Source: Solea solea
Lineage: Eukaryota > Chordata > Actinopteri > Pleuronectiformes > Soleidae
Assembly (NCBI RefSeq): GCF_958295425.1
Contig: NC_081138.1
Location: forward strand, 3,122,001-3,186,000
DNA: 64,000 nt
Direction: 5' to 3'
The translations under genes were made by a program, and so were the position numbers. How positions within the stretch are numbered: position 1 is the first letter of the stretch; each line of letters opens with the position of its first letter. Positions 24,159 through 36,898 of the stretch are shown here, piece after piece. The notes under the pieces are model-generated. The model saw nothing but the letters and a program-made list of their open reading frames with translations, searched no databases and was not told the DNA's origin.

Positions 24159-25169
24159 GTAAGACAAACGTTATCGGTAAACACGGACGGATCCCGCTGC
24201 GTGTAGTTTAAGCCACGGTGTTCCTCCTCAAAGGCACCCGGAGGAGGAGGAGGAGGAGCGGTGCGTGGATGCTGATCTCTCCGCCTGGAGGATTTGTAGC
24301 ATCGGCTTCGGCGCTGGAGCTGGAGCGTTGACCGAAAACGTTTCCCTCCCTGTACTCAGATAGTATTCCCGGGTAACCTCATTAAAAAAGACCGGAGTTT
24401 ATATCTGTTCACAGCTATTGATAAACCCCCCCCCCCACACAGTGATTCGTCCATGCGCAGCCTTTAGTCTACGCCTAAAATTATCGATTGTTTTTTAATG
24501 TTGCCACAGGCCTTTAGTGTCTCATCAGAGGAGGAAGGTCATCAATTTTAACACGTATTTAATGGTCCAGTGCCTGCATCGTTTATGGCACCTTAGGCGT
24601 TTGAGTTGGCCTTTTTAACCTTGATATCTGCTCATTTTCTCTACTATTGTGTTTCTCGTCTTTATTTTTTGTCCAGTATATCAGTGACCTATTATAATTA
24701 GTTGAATTCCTCCCACCTGTGAGGAGGGTTGAAGTCGGTGTCAACTGTAAAACCCTGACGGTCAGCCAAAGATGACCAGCACACTCTCTGACTGTCTTGT
24801 GTTTGGTAAAAAAAAAGTTGAACTTGTGTAAAAGGAAACTGCTTTACTTATAACCTCTTTTTTTTTTTCTTTTTTTTAAAGAAAAAAAGTAGTTTGAACT
24901 CCTGTTTTGACATCTCTAGATTTGCAGTTTGGTGTCCACTCTTGTGCTGTTTATTTTTCTATATGGGATCATCATCTACAAAGCTGATGCAATGTTCTAC
25001 TGCATAAGGCCCGAAAAGTAGTGATTTAGACCATCCAAAAAGTTTACTAGTGTTATAAATCACCTGGAATGTAGACTCAATTTCCCATTTTCTGTTTTTT
25101 GCAGCAGCAGAGTGGCCCCCTGGTGGCTATTTGGTATATTTTAACTTCCTGTTTTGCTTCAACCGGTCC
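24159..25169. other. Start of putative long intron
   Basis: The first 160 bases remain CpG-rich with a (GGA)n run at 24240-24258. Then AT-rich, with a C-run at 24426-24437 and T/A runs near 24860. No coding exon seen. Confidence 0.4.
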
Positions 25170-25241
25170 AAATATGGTCCAATTGTCAAATATGGTCCAA
25201 TTTTCAAATATGGTCCAATTGTCAAATATGGTCCATTTGAC
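25170..25241. repeat. Four 18-bp tandem repeats
   Basis: Four units of AAATATGGTCCAATTGTC (25170, 25188, 25206, 25224), with one T change in unit 2 and a worn unit 4. The minus-strand frame reads NWTIFD over and over. Confidence 0.9.
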
Positions 25242-26220
25242 GACTGCAGCTTTACATTTTAACAATGTCCAGGAAGAAAATGTTCAAATGAAATGAGTAA
25301 CTTATGGATGAAGGTGCGTATATGAGGTCTTGTTGTGTGTCTCATCGTCTAATTGGCTGGTCTACAGCTCATCGCTGAATTGGTCAAAAAAGCCATAAAG
25401 ACCCAACAGTGTCCCCATTACGAGCCGTCATCAGCGATGCGATCAGTGGTCACTAACCCCATCCCTCAGATATTGGAAGATTAGAGGAAAAAGGCTCAGG
25501 CTAAACACATACTTCGAAACACAGGTGATATTATGTTCTAATGTGACCACTGGAATGTGATGGCTGCTCATGTGTGTCATGCTGTTGGAGTGTATTGGTT
25601 GTGAAATGAATATACTGAATTCAAGCTGGTTAATTTCCTAAGCGTAAGGCTTGTGAGTTTGATGTTTGGTGGAGGATTGTATTTATACTTGCCACTGCGA
25701 GCCTGTACCAGCCACAGAGGAGAGCAGGCGCTGACAGCAGTGGTGTCTGGCTGTTCATTGTTCAGAGGGAGATGGAGACAGACTCACATGGTCTGCTTTA
25801 CATCATCATGCAGTGTTTTCGTCCATACACTCTGTCCTCATGCGGTCACGCAGGAGTTGTGTCACTAACCGCTGTCCACTCGTGACGTCTCTTCAGTCTG
25901 TGTTATGTTTACGCTACAAGTCTTATTTACATTATTTGTCTCCTCAGAGAAGTGTTTTCCCCTGGATTAGATTAGCACATTATTATAATAATATAATAAT
26001 TTGTGTTACGATGGACAGTGGTGTGAATCTCATAGCTTCATACAGTACAATGTAAAACCCAGTGATTATTATTATTTATGATTTATAGCATTTTATGGGC
26101 TTCTATGGCTCTTACTATATATTTGACATATTTTATTTGTTTATGTTTTATTTTCCCTACCATGTAGCACTTTAAGATATTTTTTTTTTCAAATGTAAAC
26201 TATATGAATACAAATGAAAT

Positions 26221-26251
<31 letters not shown>

Positions 26252-26367
26252 CATTGAATCAATTCCATTCAAATAGAAGCAAGAATTCAAATTTAGATTA
26301 AAGCGACCCATCGTAGCCTCTTTACTAAGTCTCAGTGTGTTGCTCATATGGAATTTTTAATGATATT
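25242..26367. other. Non-coding stretch with ATT tract
   Basis: No gene recognised. (ATT)n at 26221-26252. Confidence 0.45.
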
Positions 26368-26610
26368 AAAGGTGCAGTCTGTAAGAATCAGTGCCATCTA
26401 GTGGTGAGACTGCAGATATTAATAAATGGAAGACTCCGGTCCTTTCCCCTCTCCCTTCCCCAAGCACATGAGGGAACTACGGTGGCCCGTGCATGCCAGA
26501 AATGATGTAATTAGTCTGTTTGCATCGTAATCTTCTGCTTCAAGATATGAAACAAGCTACTGTAGGAACAAGTCACCCTCTGTAAAGCAAGGCCAACGCT
26601 TAAAGCACAA
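26368..26610. mobile_element. Dispersed repeat, fragment of the 9056 family
   Basis: Begins GGTGCAGTCTGTAAGAATCAG..CATCTAGTGGTGAGACTGCAG and continues TTAATAAATGGAAGAC. It resembles the reversed end of 9056-9481 and the fragment in the apba2 intron. Confidence 0.5.
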
Positions 26611-27904
26611 ATAAAACTATTTATTTACTATTTATATAGGGGCTTGGGCAGTGGACACTGTACAGTGGTTGTTGATGCAGCTGAGGAGCATGTGTGAGTG
26701 ACGATCAAGACTATAGCGGATGAGGGCAGATATGAAAGAGAGTAATGTATGGCTATTAGAGAAAGTGAAGGGTCCCTGGAGAGCCATGATGGAAGCCTAT
26801 AAGGCCTTGGAGGACGCACACAACATGTTGACTTGCCGCTTTGTTGACAGTAAAGAAGTTTACTTCTTGAAGGCTGTCAGTTTTTCCACCGCTGTCCTCC
26901 GGTGCGTGTCTCTTTGACTCCTCAGCTTTGTCTCGCTGCGCCTGGAGCCGCAGGGACAGCACTTGAACTGAAGGACAAACAGCCGCCGTACAGGCTGCCG
27001 GGCTGTTCTTCATGCTGCAGTAGAGGATGCTGAATTTAACACCAGCGGAGGAAACATAATAGCGCAATGGCCCTCAGCCCAGCTCCACACATTGTGAAGG
27101 ATAATCACAATTATTTGGAAATCTGTGATTAAACCATTACCATACCATGGTAATTGATATAAACAGTAGCCAAACAACAATATATATTCAGCAGAGATGA
27201 GTCTGCCTCACCGTGGATGTTAGTGCTGCAGGGAAATCAGTTATCCGTTACATAACGACACGCATAATATCCTCTTAAAAGCTTTGCTCAATAAGATATG
27301 GATGCACGTATCAAACATGTGCATTGTCTACTCTGTTTATAACACGTGGCGTGGGCAGTGGAACAATAAAAAGAAAACAAACGATTGCGAGATGATAAAA
27401 CCTATAAGCACAACGACGCGGTAGGGGTTGGTTTTCATTTCACCTCGGGGAAAGTGAGCTTTTGTAAGATAAGTGCTCCCGCACCGTCATTACTGACTAT
27501 TGTACTACTGCGGAAAAAAAGCTTTGTGAGTGAGCAGTGAAAGTGAGGAAAATGTCGTCCGTCACCGGGTTCTTCATCACATGCGGCACATGTTGAAGCT
27601 GCAAACACACTGTGGTGTGCAGCTCATAGGTCACACTGCTCACTGTATTAAGTAGCAAACAGATGTGCGGAGGGATTACAGATTACGGGTCCATACGCAT
27701 GAGAATGAGCTTTAGGAGAATCTGCAAAAGTTTTGTATCAAATCAGATTTTTTATCCATATAGAAGCAGTTTTTTTTGGAGCCCTGTGATGTTGTTTTTG
27801 GAAAAACGGGTCCTGCATATTCATGTTTACAACCAATATGCAACTATGATGTCAGAGCGCCACCTCTCTCTTGCTTTTGCACTGATTGATAAATTATTTA
27901 ACTT
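26611..27904. other. Non-coding stretch
   Basis: No gene recognised. A 65-codon frame at 26720-26917 has no splice sites or family features that I can name. Confidence 0.4.
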
Positions 27905-28168
27905 CCTGGATGAGCCGATACGATACTGGTCAAAATCACTGGATCAGATATCGGGCAGATACTATTGTAAAATCCATATTTAACAACAGCATTTTAGCTT
28001 GTTAAGTTCTTATTTATGGGAGAAGAATATTTGTTACACAGTTAGAGAATTATGTCTTTGTTTAAAGCTTTATAGTTTAAAAACTGTTTGGGACTGATAT
28101 CGGTATCGGCAGATACTTGAGTTTGTGATATCGGTATGACATGAAAAAGTGGTATCGTGTCATCCCTA
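27905..28168. mobile_element. hAT-type miniature element (GATACC ends)
   Basis: Starts TGGATGAGCCGATACGATAC and ends GTATCGTGTCATCCCTA, inverted versions of a TAGGGATGACACGATACC-type end. A related copy lies reversed at 56272-56515. No clear TSD. Confidence 0.55.
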
Positions 28169-28212
28169 ATTGTAATGTATACTTGTTCAAATGTACAGTT
28201 TTGGTGCCACAT

Positions 28213-28325
28213 ACTAGGGCTGAACAATTAATCGAAATGTTATCAGATCGCAATATGGCCTACTGCAATTTTCAAATCACAAGAGGCGCAATATGTTTTT
28301 TAAAGGCAAAGTGTGTGAAAATATA
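28213..28325. mobile_element. hAT-type element fragment
   Basis: TAGGGCTGAACAATTAATCG, CGCAATATGGCC and CAAGAGGCGCAATATG: the left end of a common fish element. The right end was not found. Confidence 0.5.
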
Positions 28326-28592
28326 ATTTTTATTTTTAATTATTGTCTTGATCTATACAAATCTTATTCCACAGGCTTTGTTTCTCACACCTCTCCACAA
28401 ATATCACACAGTTTTCGAATTAAAATGATAACAATTCCAACAATGGTGGACATGACAGCACACCATCACTGAGGCAACAATAACAACTGCTAAACTCCGA
28501 TAGCCGCCTACAGCACCAAGCTCCAAACCCGCCCACCATCAAGTGTTAAAGCCATGTGCATATTAGTCCCTCGTTAATAATGTGCATTTTAT

Positions 28593-28796
28593 CTAAGGCT
28601 GCAACGAGTACTCTATGTACACTTTGTTTATATTTTACACAAACAGAACTGACTTGAATACATGTCATCATTTTGAGGTTTTGGCAAACACTGATTGATA
28701 TTTTATACAATTTTGTAAGAAACAACTCATTGATTAATATATACAATCAGAGTCAGATTAATTGATCATGAAAATTATTCATTTGTTGCAGCCCCA
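28593..28796. mobile_element. hAT-type miniature element (GGCTGCAAC ends), worn
   Basis: Left TAAGGCTGCAACGAG and right TTGTTGCAGCCCCA form inverted ends. Family of 32542-32771. Confidence 0.5.
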
Positions 28797-29445
28797 GTGC
28801 AGAGACAGCTCAAGGTTGGTAATCAGGCAACAAACGTGAGATGCATTGAATTGAATCACTGTCCTGTGCTCATGCTGTGGATTGCTTCCATTATTCATCA
28901 TCTCTTGAGGGTATTTGTCCGGATGACATCATCAATACATCACCTGCTCCGGCTGCTTTGATTCATGCGCTGAGCCATAAAAGTCTGCTGTTTAAGAAAA
29001 TAAGATGCATATGCTCACTCGCGTGAGTTTTCATGTATAGTTATTGTACCCGATTCTGACTCTGACAGGCTCAGGCAGTAAACTGGGAAAGGCGTTTGAG
29101 CGGACAGAGGCACTTAATCTCCACATGTGCTGATTGAAAATGTGCTGGAACACTCTTCTCTTTCCTCTCTATCAGCCTCTCTGTTGTTTCATAAGCTAAT
29201 TTGAAATAGCACTGTAACCCAATATATCTAGAGAGTGGTTCATCGATTGCCCTGCATTGAATAGCTTTGCTGATCTGTTTGCATAGTAAGGGCTTCCACG
29301 CCTCCAATTTGTCTTTTCTGTGAGTTTATTGTTGAATCACAAACCACATTTCATCACAAAATAAATGATTTTACTGGTTTACATTCGTGGGCTTGATATC
29401 AGGCCGTGAGGCCAGGACATGAAAATTACATCTCAAGTAAAAAAA
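28797..29445. other. Non-coding stretch
   Basis: No gene or clear repeat seen. Confidence 0.4.
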
Positions 29446-30833
29446 TGTTTAAAGCGCACACACTTAACGTGCAAAATAATAACTCACACGTGCAAAATAA
29501 TAACTTGCACGTGCAAGATAATAATGGCCCTATAGTGGAAACAACCGTCATTTGAGCTAGCGTAACTCCGAAAGGATCTACACATTTATTTTCCTAAATA
29601 TTATATCACAACTTGTGACAATACAATTGTTAAGGTCCTTAGGGTAATGGCTGTTGATGGTTAGTGTTGATTTTATTTTCTTGTGCCAAATTGTCATTTT
29701 AGGGGTGTTTATTGATCCGGCGGTTGACCTAATATGCTACAGGCAGCGTTCACTTGTTGTCATAGCAACTGTAAACATCCTGTGTTAGCGGAAACAGGCA
29801 ACGTGTATATCCGGCTGATAAATCTGACGTCGTCAAAATACGATTTCCAGGTCCAAACGCTTCGTTGAATCAAAACAGACAACAACGGCCGAACATGTGA
29901 ACAATTACGATCACCGCTTTATTCAGTGAGACGATCTGTAAAATGACAGATACGTTGTTTTTTTGGGGTTTTTTTTTAACTCAGATCTGTTCAAACAATG
30001 GGGAACTACGGAGCCATGGAGGTTTAGGGCTTTACTAAGTCGCACACGCGCTTTACTAAGTCACACGCACGCTTTACTCGTGTGCGAGATCGTAAAGCAT
30101 GCATGCGACTTATTATCTTGCGCATGCGTCTTAGTAAAGCATGCATGCGACTTAGTAAAGCGCGCATGCGACTTATTATCTTGTGTGTGCGACTTAGCAA
30201 AGCCTGTGTGCGACTTAGTAAAGTGCGCATGCGACTTATTATCTTGCGTGTGCGAATTAGCAAAGCCTGTGTGCGACTTAGTAAAGCGTGCATGCGACTT
30301 ATTATCTTGCGTGTGCGAATTAGTAAAGCGTGCGTGCGACTTATTATCTTGCGTGTGCAATTTAGTAAAGCGCCGAGTGACTTCTTATCTTATCTTGCGT
30401 GTGCGAATTAGCAAAGCCTGTGTGCGACTTGGTAAAGCGTGCATGCGACTTATTATCTTGCGTGTGCGACTTATTATCTTGCGTGTGCGACTTAGTAAAG
30501 CGTGCGTGCAACTTATTATCTTGCATGTACGACTTAGTAAAGTGTGCGTGCGACTTATTATCTTGCGTGTGCAATTTAGTAAAGCGCCGAGTGACTTCTT
30601 ATCTTATCTTGCATGTGCGACTTAGTAAAGCGCTTGTGCAACTTATTATCTTGCGTGTGCAACTTAGTAAAGCGCGCGTGCGACTTATTATCTTGTTATC
30701 TTGCGTGTGCAACATAGTAAAGCGCATGTGCAACTTATTATCTTGCGTGTACGACTTAGTGAAGCGCGCAGGCGAGATAATAAGTAGTAGTAGTAGAGTT
30801 ATTAAGCACTATGCATGCGCTTACAACAACACG
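29446..30833. mobile_element. Inverted-end element with an expanded 21-bp-module array
   Basis: At the left end (29465-29525) are three reversed copies of a 21-bp module A (contains GCAAGATAATAAGT when reversed). After about 500 bp of unique DNA come two to three reversed copies of module B (CTTTACTAAGTCGCACACGC, 30030-30077). The polarity flips at about 30078-30093, and then some 33 direct A and B modules follow (A: CGACTTATTATCTTGCGTG; B: CGACTTAGTAAAGCGTGC) to about 30785. A (TAG)n run follows. The outer ends GTTTAAAGCGCACACAC and reversed GTTGTAAGCGCATGCAT are similar. No transposase is present. Long open frames in it come from the stop-free repeat and start at TTG. Confidence 0.7.
30093..30785. 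repeat. Alternating 21-bp-module minisatellite
   Basis: Two 21-bp modules that share their first half (CGACTTA) alternate to give a 42-bp compound period, sometimes broken by A-A or B-B pairs. A longer block with CGCCGAGTGACTTCTTATC recurs at 30371 and 30585, 214 bp apart, so a higher-order duplication has taken place. Confidence 0.9.
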
Positions 30834-31446
30834 ATAGTAGCTGTGATGTGTTTGTAAAAAGCCTAAGAAAACACGACTGCAGATGTGTCCTTGGGTTGTG
30901 ACACGGAGGACAACATGGACTGTCAATCCTTCAAAGAGAACTTTTTTCCACTCCCGTGCTTCACCACTCTCTTTGTTTACACTCATTACTTTTACTATGC
31001 AGAGTGCTCTCATCGGTCAATACCACTGATGTGACTGAGCGCGTCTTAGAGGGCATGGAGAAGAGGGAGAAAAAAAAAATAAATCACACATGCCAGACTT
31101 TCTATCAGGAGATCATGAGGCTTTTCAGACGTGGCCTTGGCTGTCTATGACACATTAGACGGGGGCTGATGAGTCCTGTGCTTACACACTGTTGCCTCTG
31201 CATTAGTCAGAGCTGCAAGGATAAGTGAGTCAAAATGACAGCATTACATTTAACATGTTGATGCCACTCAGCAGTCACCATATATATTTACTCTGACAGT
31301 CATCTAACATAGATAGCTGTATTAGCAAATAATATCTGACAATGGCTGTAATTGTCCTTATGCACATAAAATATGTCTAACATTTTCTGTATACCTGATA
31401 CTCTTATATATAGTTGTCAGTTCTCTTTTAGATATGTTTGCAGTAG
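30834..31446. other. Non-coding stretch
   Basis: No gene recognised. Confidence 0.4.
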
Positions 31447-31545
31447 GGATGTCACGATTATAGATTTTCCTGCTACGATTATTGTCTGAGAATTAATCAC
31501 GATATTACGATAATATTACGATTATCGCGATTATTGTGCGTTCAT
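31447..31545. mobile_element. hAT-type end fragment
   Basis: TAGGGATGTCACGATTATAG followed by ATTACGATTATCGCGATTAT, a typical fish element end. The far end is not found. Confidence 0.45.
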
Positions 31546-31719
31546 TGATTTCACAACACTATGAATGTGTAAAATCACATGAACACTGCTTATAGGTCTT
31601 AAAGTTTCATTTACTACCAACATAACAAAATAATGTAGCAACAAAGAATAGTAACCAAAAAGTACACGAAAAATGACAGTCATTGTATACACTACAATGA
31701 CTGTATGTTCCAATACCAT

Positions 31720-32165
31720 TTTTTCCCTCCCGATACCAATCCGATACTCATGCTGTTGGTATCGGCCGATACCGAGTACAGATACCGATACCAGTGTGTT
31801 AAAAAAAGAATTCACACTATGCCTGCGTGTGATACTGTAATATGATTATCATTGTGGTAAGGCCTTGCTCAGGTTAAACCCTTTGTAAAACATGAATGAA
31901 TACAGCAAATGGAAGCCATTTATTTCTATATTTATTTTTAAATAAAACAGTAGTGCAACAGCAACAAATACATATAGGAATAATTATAAAAAACAAATTA
32001 AAGTGCAGCCATTATGTACTAAAATAAAAAGGCATTTAAATCTTTAAATAGTGTAGTATTGTGGTATCGGATCGGTGCCTGGACTCCAGTACTCGCTGTT
32101 ACCGGTACCAGCATTTTCAGCAGTATCGGAGGCTTTTCCGATACTGGTAACTCTACACTACACTA
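31720..32165. mobile_element. GATACC-type hAT element
   Basis: Left part has GGTATCGGCCGATACCGAG, right part GGTATCGGATCGGTGCC and CCGATACTGGTAAC, around an AT-rich middle. Both ends are built from GATACC palindromes. No transposase. Confidence 0.5.
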
Positions 32166-32541
32166 TTATATAGGACCAATTATTAATCCCCCAGGGGAAA
32201 TGTTTAAATTATTTAAATCGTCAATTGTCATCTATACCAAAAGTTTATTTTAATCGTTTTAATAATTTATCTACAGTATTTGTATGTTACGTTAGTAACA
32301 GAGCCGGGTGATTATCCCGCAGATGGTGAAACATATTACTCGTATTTCCTTCTTTCACTGCAAAACGATGACAGCGTGGTCATTTTCTTTGAAGCCGAAA
32401 AAACTCCCACACGGCTGATTTGATGCGCTTTGTTGGAGGGAATAACTCTTCCTCTGCCATACTTTAACAATCGGGAACGGCTCTATTCTGCAACTCTGCA
32501 CGGAACAAGAACAAAGCAACACAAGCGGTAACTGCGGTGAC

Positions 32542-32771
32542 TAGAGCTGAGACGATTAACCGATTAATCGACAACTATTTTAATAATCGATTAATCGGTT
32601 CAAAGCTTTTTTTCATGATTAAAACAAGAGTTCCGATTGTTTAAGCTTCTTAAATGTGAATATTTTCTTCATTTAAAGAACTGCATCATTTCCAGGTTTG
32701 ACGAATCGATTAATCGCGAAAATAATCGACAGATTAATCGATTATGAAAATAATCGTCAGTTGCAGCTGCA
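32542..32771. mobile_element. hAT-type miniature element with 8-bp TSD
   Basis: Flanked by GCGGTGAC (32534-32541) and ACCGTGAC (32772-32779), 6 of 8 equal. Left TAGAGCTGAGACGATTAACC, right ATAATCGTCAGTTGCAGCTG. The body is rich in ATTAATCG. Relatives: 28593-28796, 38388-38474, 52144-52400. Confidence 0.7.
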
Positions 32772-32779
32772 ACCGTGAC

Positions 32780-34825
32780 TTCCCTAGTTTGCAGCAGACT
32801 GGTCAGCTCTTGCCGTCGACCTCTAGTATTACACACATGATGATACAATGACAGCCATATTAGTTACTGTGAAGCTGTTTTGACAGCGCTGTCTTAATCG
32901 ATTTGTTGTTCCTTGAAAGTGTGATCTATTTCTTCTCGCTTCATGCTTAAAAAAAACAAAAAAACTCCACTACCTTTCTTTACACTTGTTTGAAGCTATT
33001 GCCTATACAGTCGCTTTCATTCACTGGCTAATATGATGTGAAAAGTGGCTTTAGAGAGTGTTATTAAAGATGAAGTGTGGAGGATTTTACCTCAGGGATG
33101 TGACATGACTAACAGGTAAAGAAAATGTGCAGGAATCCAGGTCACATTCTGTGAATCACTCGAGCACGGTCATGGAAACGCCGTCTCGTTTTTATTGTTT
33201 TTGACAGTTGTTGTGAGATGGTCCTTGAGCTGTTGTTTTTTTTGTTTCCTGTGAAGTATTAAGGCAGTTTAAGGAGCTGTTGTGCTTTAATGACAGTATG
33301 CAAAGTAACATAGATTTTATTAGCAAGTCTTGACGTTATCCAATGTAACTTGAAGTAATCATTATGAAGTGATGTTACACAGTGATGTGTAAGACTTTAT
33401 CGCTAAGACAGCTGTGTCATGTACACTCCAGGTGTGAAGACTGACGCGATGATCATGGAACCGCTCTGTTTCCTTTCTTTTTTTGGCACTTGTGAAACAT
33501 TGATCTGTCGTAGCTCAACCCGACATCAGCAGTGCAGTCAAAGATCCTGCTGAGCGGAACATCAGCAAATCCTTCTCAACACCTGCCCTCTTCTATCTGC
33601 TTGTTTTTCAGGTTCGACTCTGCAATGCTGCCGAAATGAGCTTCTAATTGAAGAATTAAACGCACCTCAGAAACTGTAATAACTTTTGAACGTGTGTGTT
33701 GCTCGGTGTCAACCTCTTGCTCAAGCGTGCTGAATCATTTCCTGCCTCAGACAGTTTCAGTAACCACAGATGTTTATCAGCTGGCAATTTATAGAACGTT
33801 TTTACGGTGACTTCCAGCTTGAACTGTTATCAGGTTTTACATTTCAAACTAAATGTACGTTTTTGGACATGGTTTACAGTCTGTAGTCGAGGTTTTACTC
33901 TCATATACAAGCGAGCAATTCATCTACACGTCATATAGCAGGGTTAAAGATCACAAATGACCTGCTGCATTATTTAAATACTTATGTTTTCTACCATAAA
34001 CAAGCAATAATTGTTAAATGTGAATGACCATTCACGATACAAAATAAAGATTCTTTGATACATGCAGGAGATAAAACTGCAGTGTGGTCGTAGACTGAAG
34101 GAAGTGATGTTTACACGCCTGCAAAACGAGTCCAAATCAGTTTCACACTCTGATTAAATTGGGCCAAAATGGGAGGAAAGCAAAATGGCAAAGAAAGAAA
34201 CCCCATCTCCTTCCCATCTCCTTCAGTGCTTGGTAAAAAAAAAAAAAAACCCTTTCAGAGCTGCATTAATCACGGGTGGCAATAGACCCGGCTCTGAAGC
34301 AACAATAAATCAAGAAAGCCCGAGAGTGAGAAGCACTGAAAACACCATACTTGGGTGACATCAGTTTTCTTTCCCTTTACAGTAGTGTGTCCTCCTCTGA
34401 TGAGACCGATCAGATGAATCTGACCAGACAAATGCACTTACTCTGCAACTGCGGGGTAGAAGAGTCGAGTGCCTTTGAAAAGCATCCGCAGCCCCTACTA
34501 TAATGAATTAGGAATGTAGCCACTCCACTGAGGTGTACGTACGAAGCCCGTCTGCGGTGGAGAGTTTACGAGTGAGTGCGGCGGCACAGATCATAGGAGA
34601 AAATGTGCGCTAAGGAGAAATACATACAAAATGGATGGCGATGAAAACCCAGGTGGTAGCGACGAGAATCGCACAACCACCCGACCTGAGCTTGTGCCGG
34701 AAAAAGGTTAGCATTCGCGATCGCAGGCGTTCAGCAGTGCTGTCGCTAAATACACCAGACTCCTCTGTTAAATGATGAGATTTTACACATTCTCTTTGCT
34801 AAATGTTGAAGATTAACCCAGGATT
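32780..34825. other. Non-coding stretch
   Basis: No gene called. At 34631 an ATG frame reads MDGDENPGGSDENRTTTRPE and LVPEKG before a GTTAGC. It is faintly like the start of a hAT/BED-type transposase, but nothing follows. Confidence 0.35.
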
Positions 34826-34833
34826 GTTAAGTC

Positions 34834-35121
34834 TGGGGATGTCCCGATCCGATATTGATATCGGATATTGCTCCGATATCAGCCAAAAAATGCGTATTCG
34901 ATTATATCGGATTGCATCTAAAACCTCCGATATAAGCGCTCCAATACAAGCTGACAGTGTTGTTGTTCTTTGTTTAAGTAATATCACTTGATCAAGCCTA
35001 TTTTAACATTCCACAATACAAAATATGTAATTAAAGTATGTATGATTCGTGCTGATATCATATCGGATCAATATCGGTATCGGATCGGAAGTGAAAAAGG
35101 GAAAAAATCGGGACATCCCTA
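34834..35121. mobile_element. hAT-type miniature element, perfect 8-bp TSD
   Basis: Both sides carry GTTAAGTC (34826-34833 and 35122-35129). Ends TGGGGATGTCCCGATC and, reversed, TAGGGATGTCCCGATT. The body is rich in CCGATATC. 288 bp, no transposase. The TSD length and the TAGGG end fit the hAT superfamily. Confidence 0.88.
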
Positions 35122-35129
35122 GTTAAGTC

Positions 35130-36890
35130 TTTTGAACTCATCTACAGTTCGGCATTGTTCGGTTTGATTCTTGTGCCTCTTGTGACTTTTCTTGAATGCC
35201 TGATTGAATGTTTCTAATCTTTTGTTCATGAGCGCAATAGTGCCAGAGAATTGTGATCTCAATTCTAAGCAAACAAATTCACATTTCTTCCATAATCGTG
35301 CAGCCCTAACGTCAGCCATAAGAATCTCAGCTCCCTTTTCGAATCCTTGACATCTGTCAGGTTAGCGTTTGTGCTAATGTTTTGCACACAGACGTTTACA
35401 GACGTTGCCTTCAACCGGCGTCCACTTATATGTCCCCATACTGTCCCATTTTCCTCTAAATGGGAACATCATTTACAAAATTGACTTTCTGTTCTGGAGA
35501 GCGCCGGTAGCTGACATCACGCAATCCATCATGCAACAGCTGGAATCAAAATAATGCCATCTTGGCAGGAGGCCTCGGTGTTCCAATCCAAAGACGTATA
35601 CACCGGGCAACATATATACCAGGTAATAAGTCTGACAGCATCTCTCGTCGGCTATAACAGGCACTTAACGCGCTCGTAGAAGACTTAGTGATTGGAACCC
35701 ATATGCAACACTTAACACTTAGGTACAGAAATCACTGTTTACTATAGCTTATGGCTTTAATTCTTGTTTATTGTGAAGATGCCGGGTCACAGCAGGTTCT
35801 GGATGAATAGCCTGTTCTGGCTGTTTCTATACTCGTGAAAGGCTAAGTTATATTCAGTCTCTGTGGATTTTTAGTGCACGGTGAAATATGTCGGATTGAA
35901 ACCAGCATTGGCACCATTCCATTTTTTTTGCAAAAGCTGTTTTCCTGTCACTAAGGTCCTGTAAACAACCTGAAATTAGTGATTGAGGAAAATGTGCACT
36001 GATGTTATAAATCAAGTTTAAATCCATTTAAACTGAGTACTATTCCACGATGATTATGTGCAAAGCATTTGGCAGATATTAATAATTGTCATTTTGCAGT
36101 GGAACAAAATTTGCCAAAATAATGAAATGGTCAGATTTCAGGTTGTGAGTAACACCGTGTGCACGCCTGACCTCAATAAGCCCCACTTTCGTCGCCCTCC
36201 TGCCGCGCGTCAGACGACGACGACTCCGCTCCCCCGTCGCGCTGTCACTTATCGTCTGACTTAGGCCTAAGATGCATTCATCAAGTCATCTCATTAGCTC
36301 ACACATTTTGTGTGAAGCGCGGCGCGTCATTAGCATTTAGATGTCGCTGAGAGAGCCCTCACCTGCTGCTGCACATACAGTCTCACATTGGTGCATTTCC
36401 TTCTGGCGATTGTCTTATCTGAACAGTGAGAGATTGCTGCCATTTGACGAGACAGTGCTGCCTGTGACGCGCAGAGGGGAATGTATTTGCACTTATTGAA
36501 ACACTTATTGTGGCGTAATGGATGTGATTTAGGCTGAATTTTGAATTGCTTCTGTGTCATTATTATTTTTTTTTAATAGCAGGACGAGTTTGTTGATTGA
36601 CAGGGCAGGTGATTGTTTACTGGAGGTGCGATGAAGACGATGGTCCTCAGTCTTTCTGCCGTGATAATGGAAGACAGAACTGCAAGACTCATCTCCCCTC
36701 ATGCACTTACTCTTAGCTCTAATGTAATTGTATATGTATAATTATTACGCATCACGTTCAATTTATTGTTTTAACATTTTCATTCATGTACTGCTTTGTG
36801 CTTCTGCATGATTTTCACAATGAAGCAGCACTCTATGACAGTTTTTTAATAAGATCCGTATATAATAAGTTAAATTTAAGCCTTTAAATC
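35130..36890. other. Non-coding stretch
   Basis: No gene recognised. At 35290-35310 CCATAATCGTGCAGCCCTA is the right end of another hAT-type element. A CpG-rich patch (CGACGACGACTCCGC) lies at 36190-36250. Confidence 0.4.
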
Positions 36891-36898
36891 ATACAGAG

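Noticed and set aside
29963..30625. 220-codon open frame
   Set aside because: It starts at TTG and lies mostly within the 21-bp-module array. Several frames on both strands are open for the same reason.
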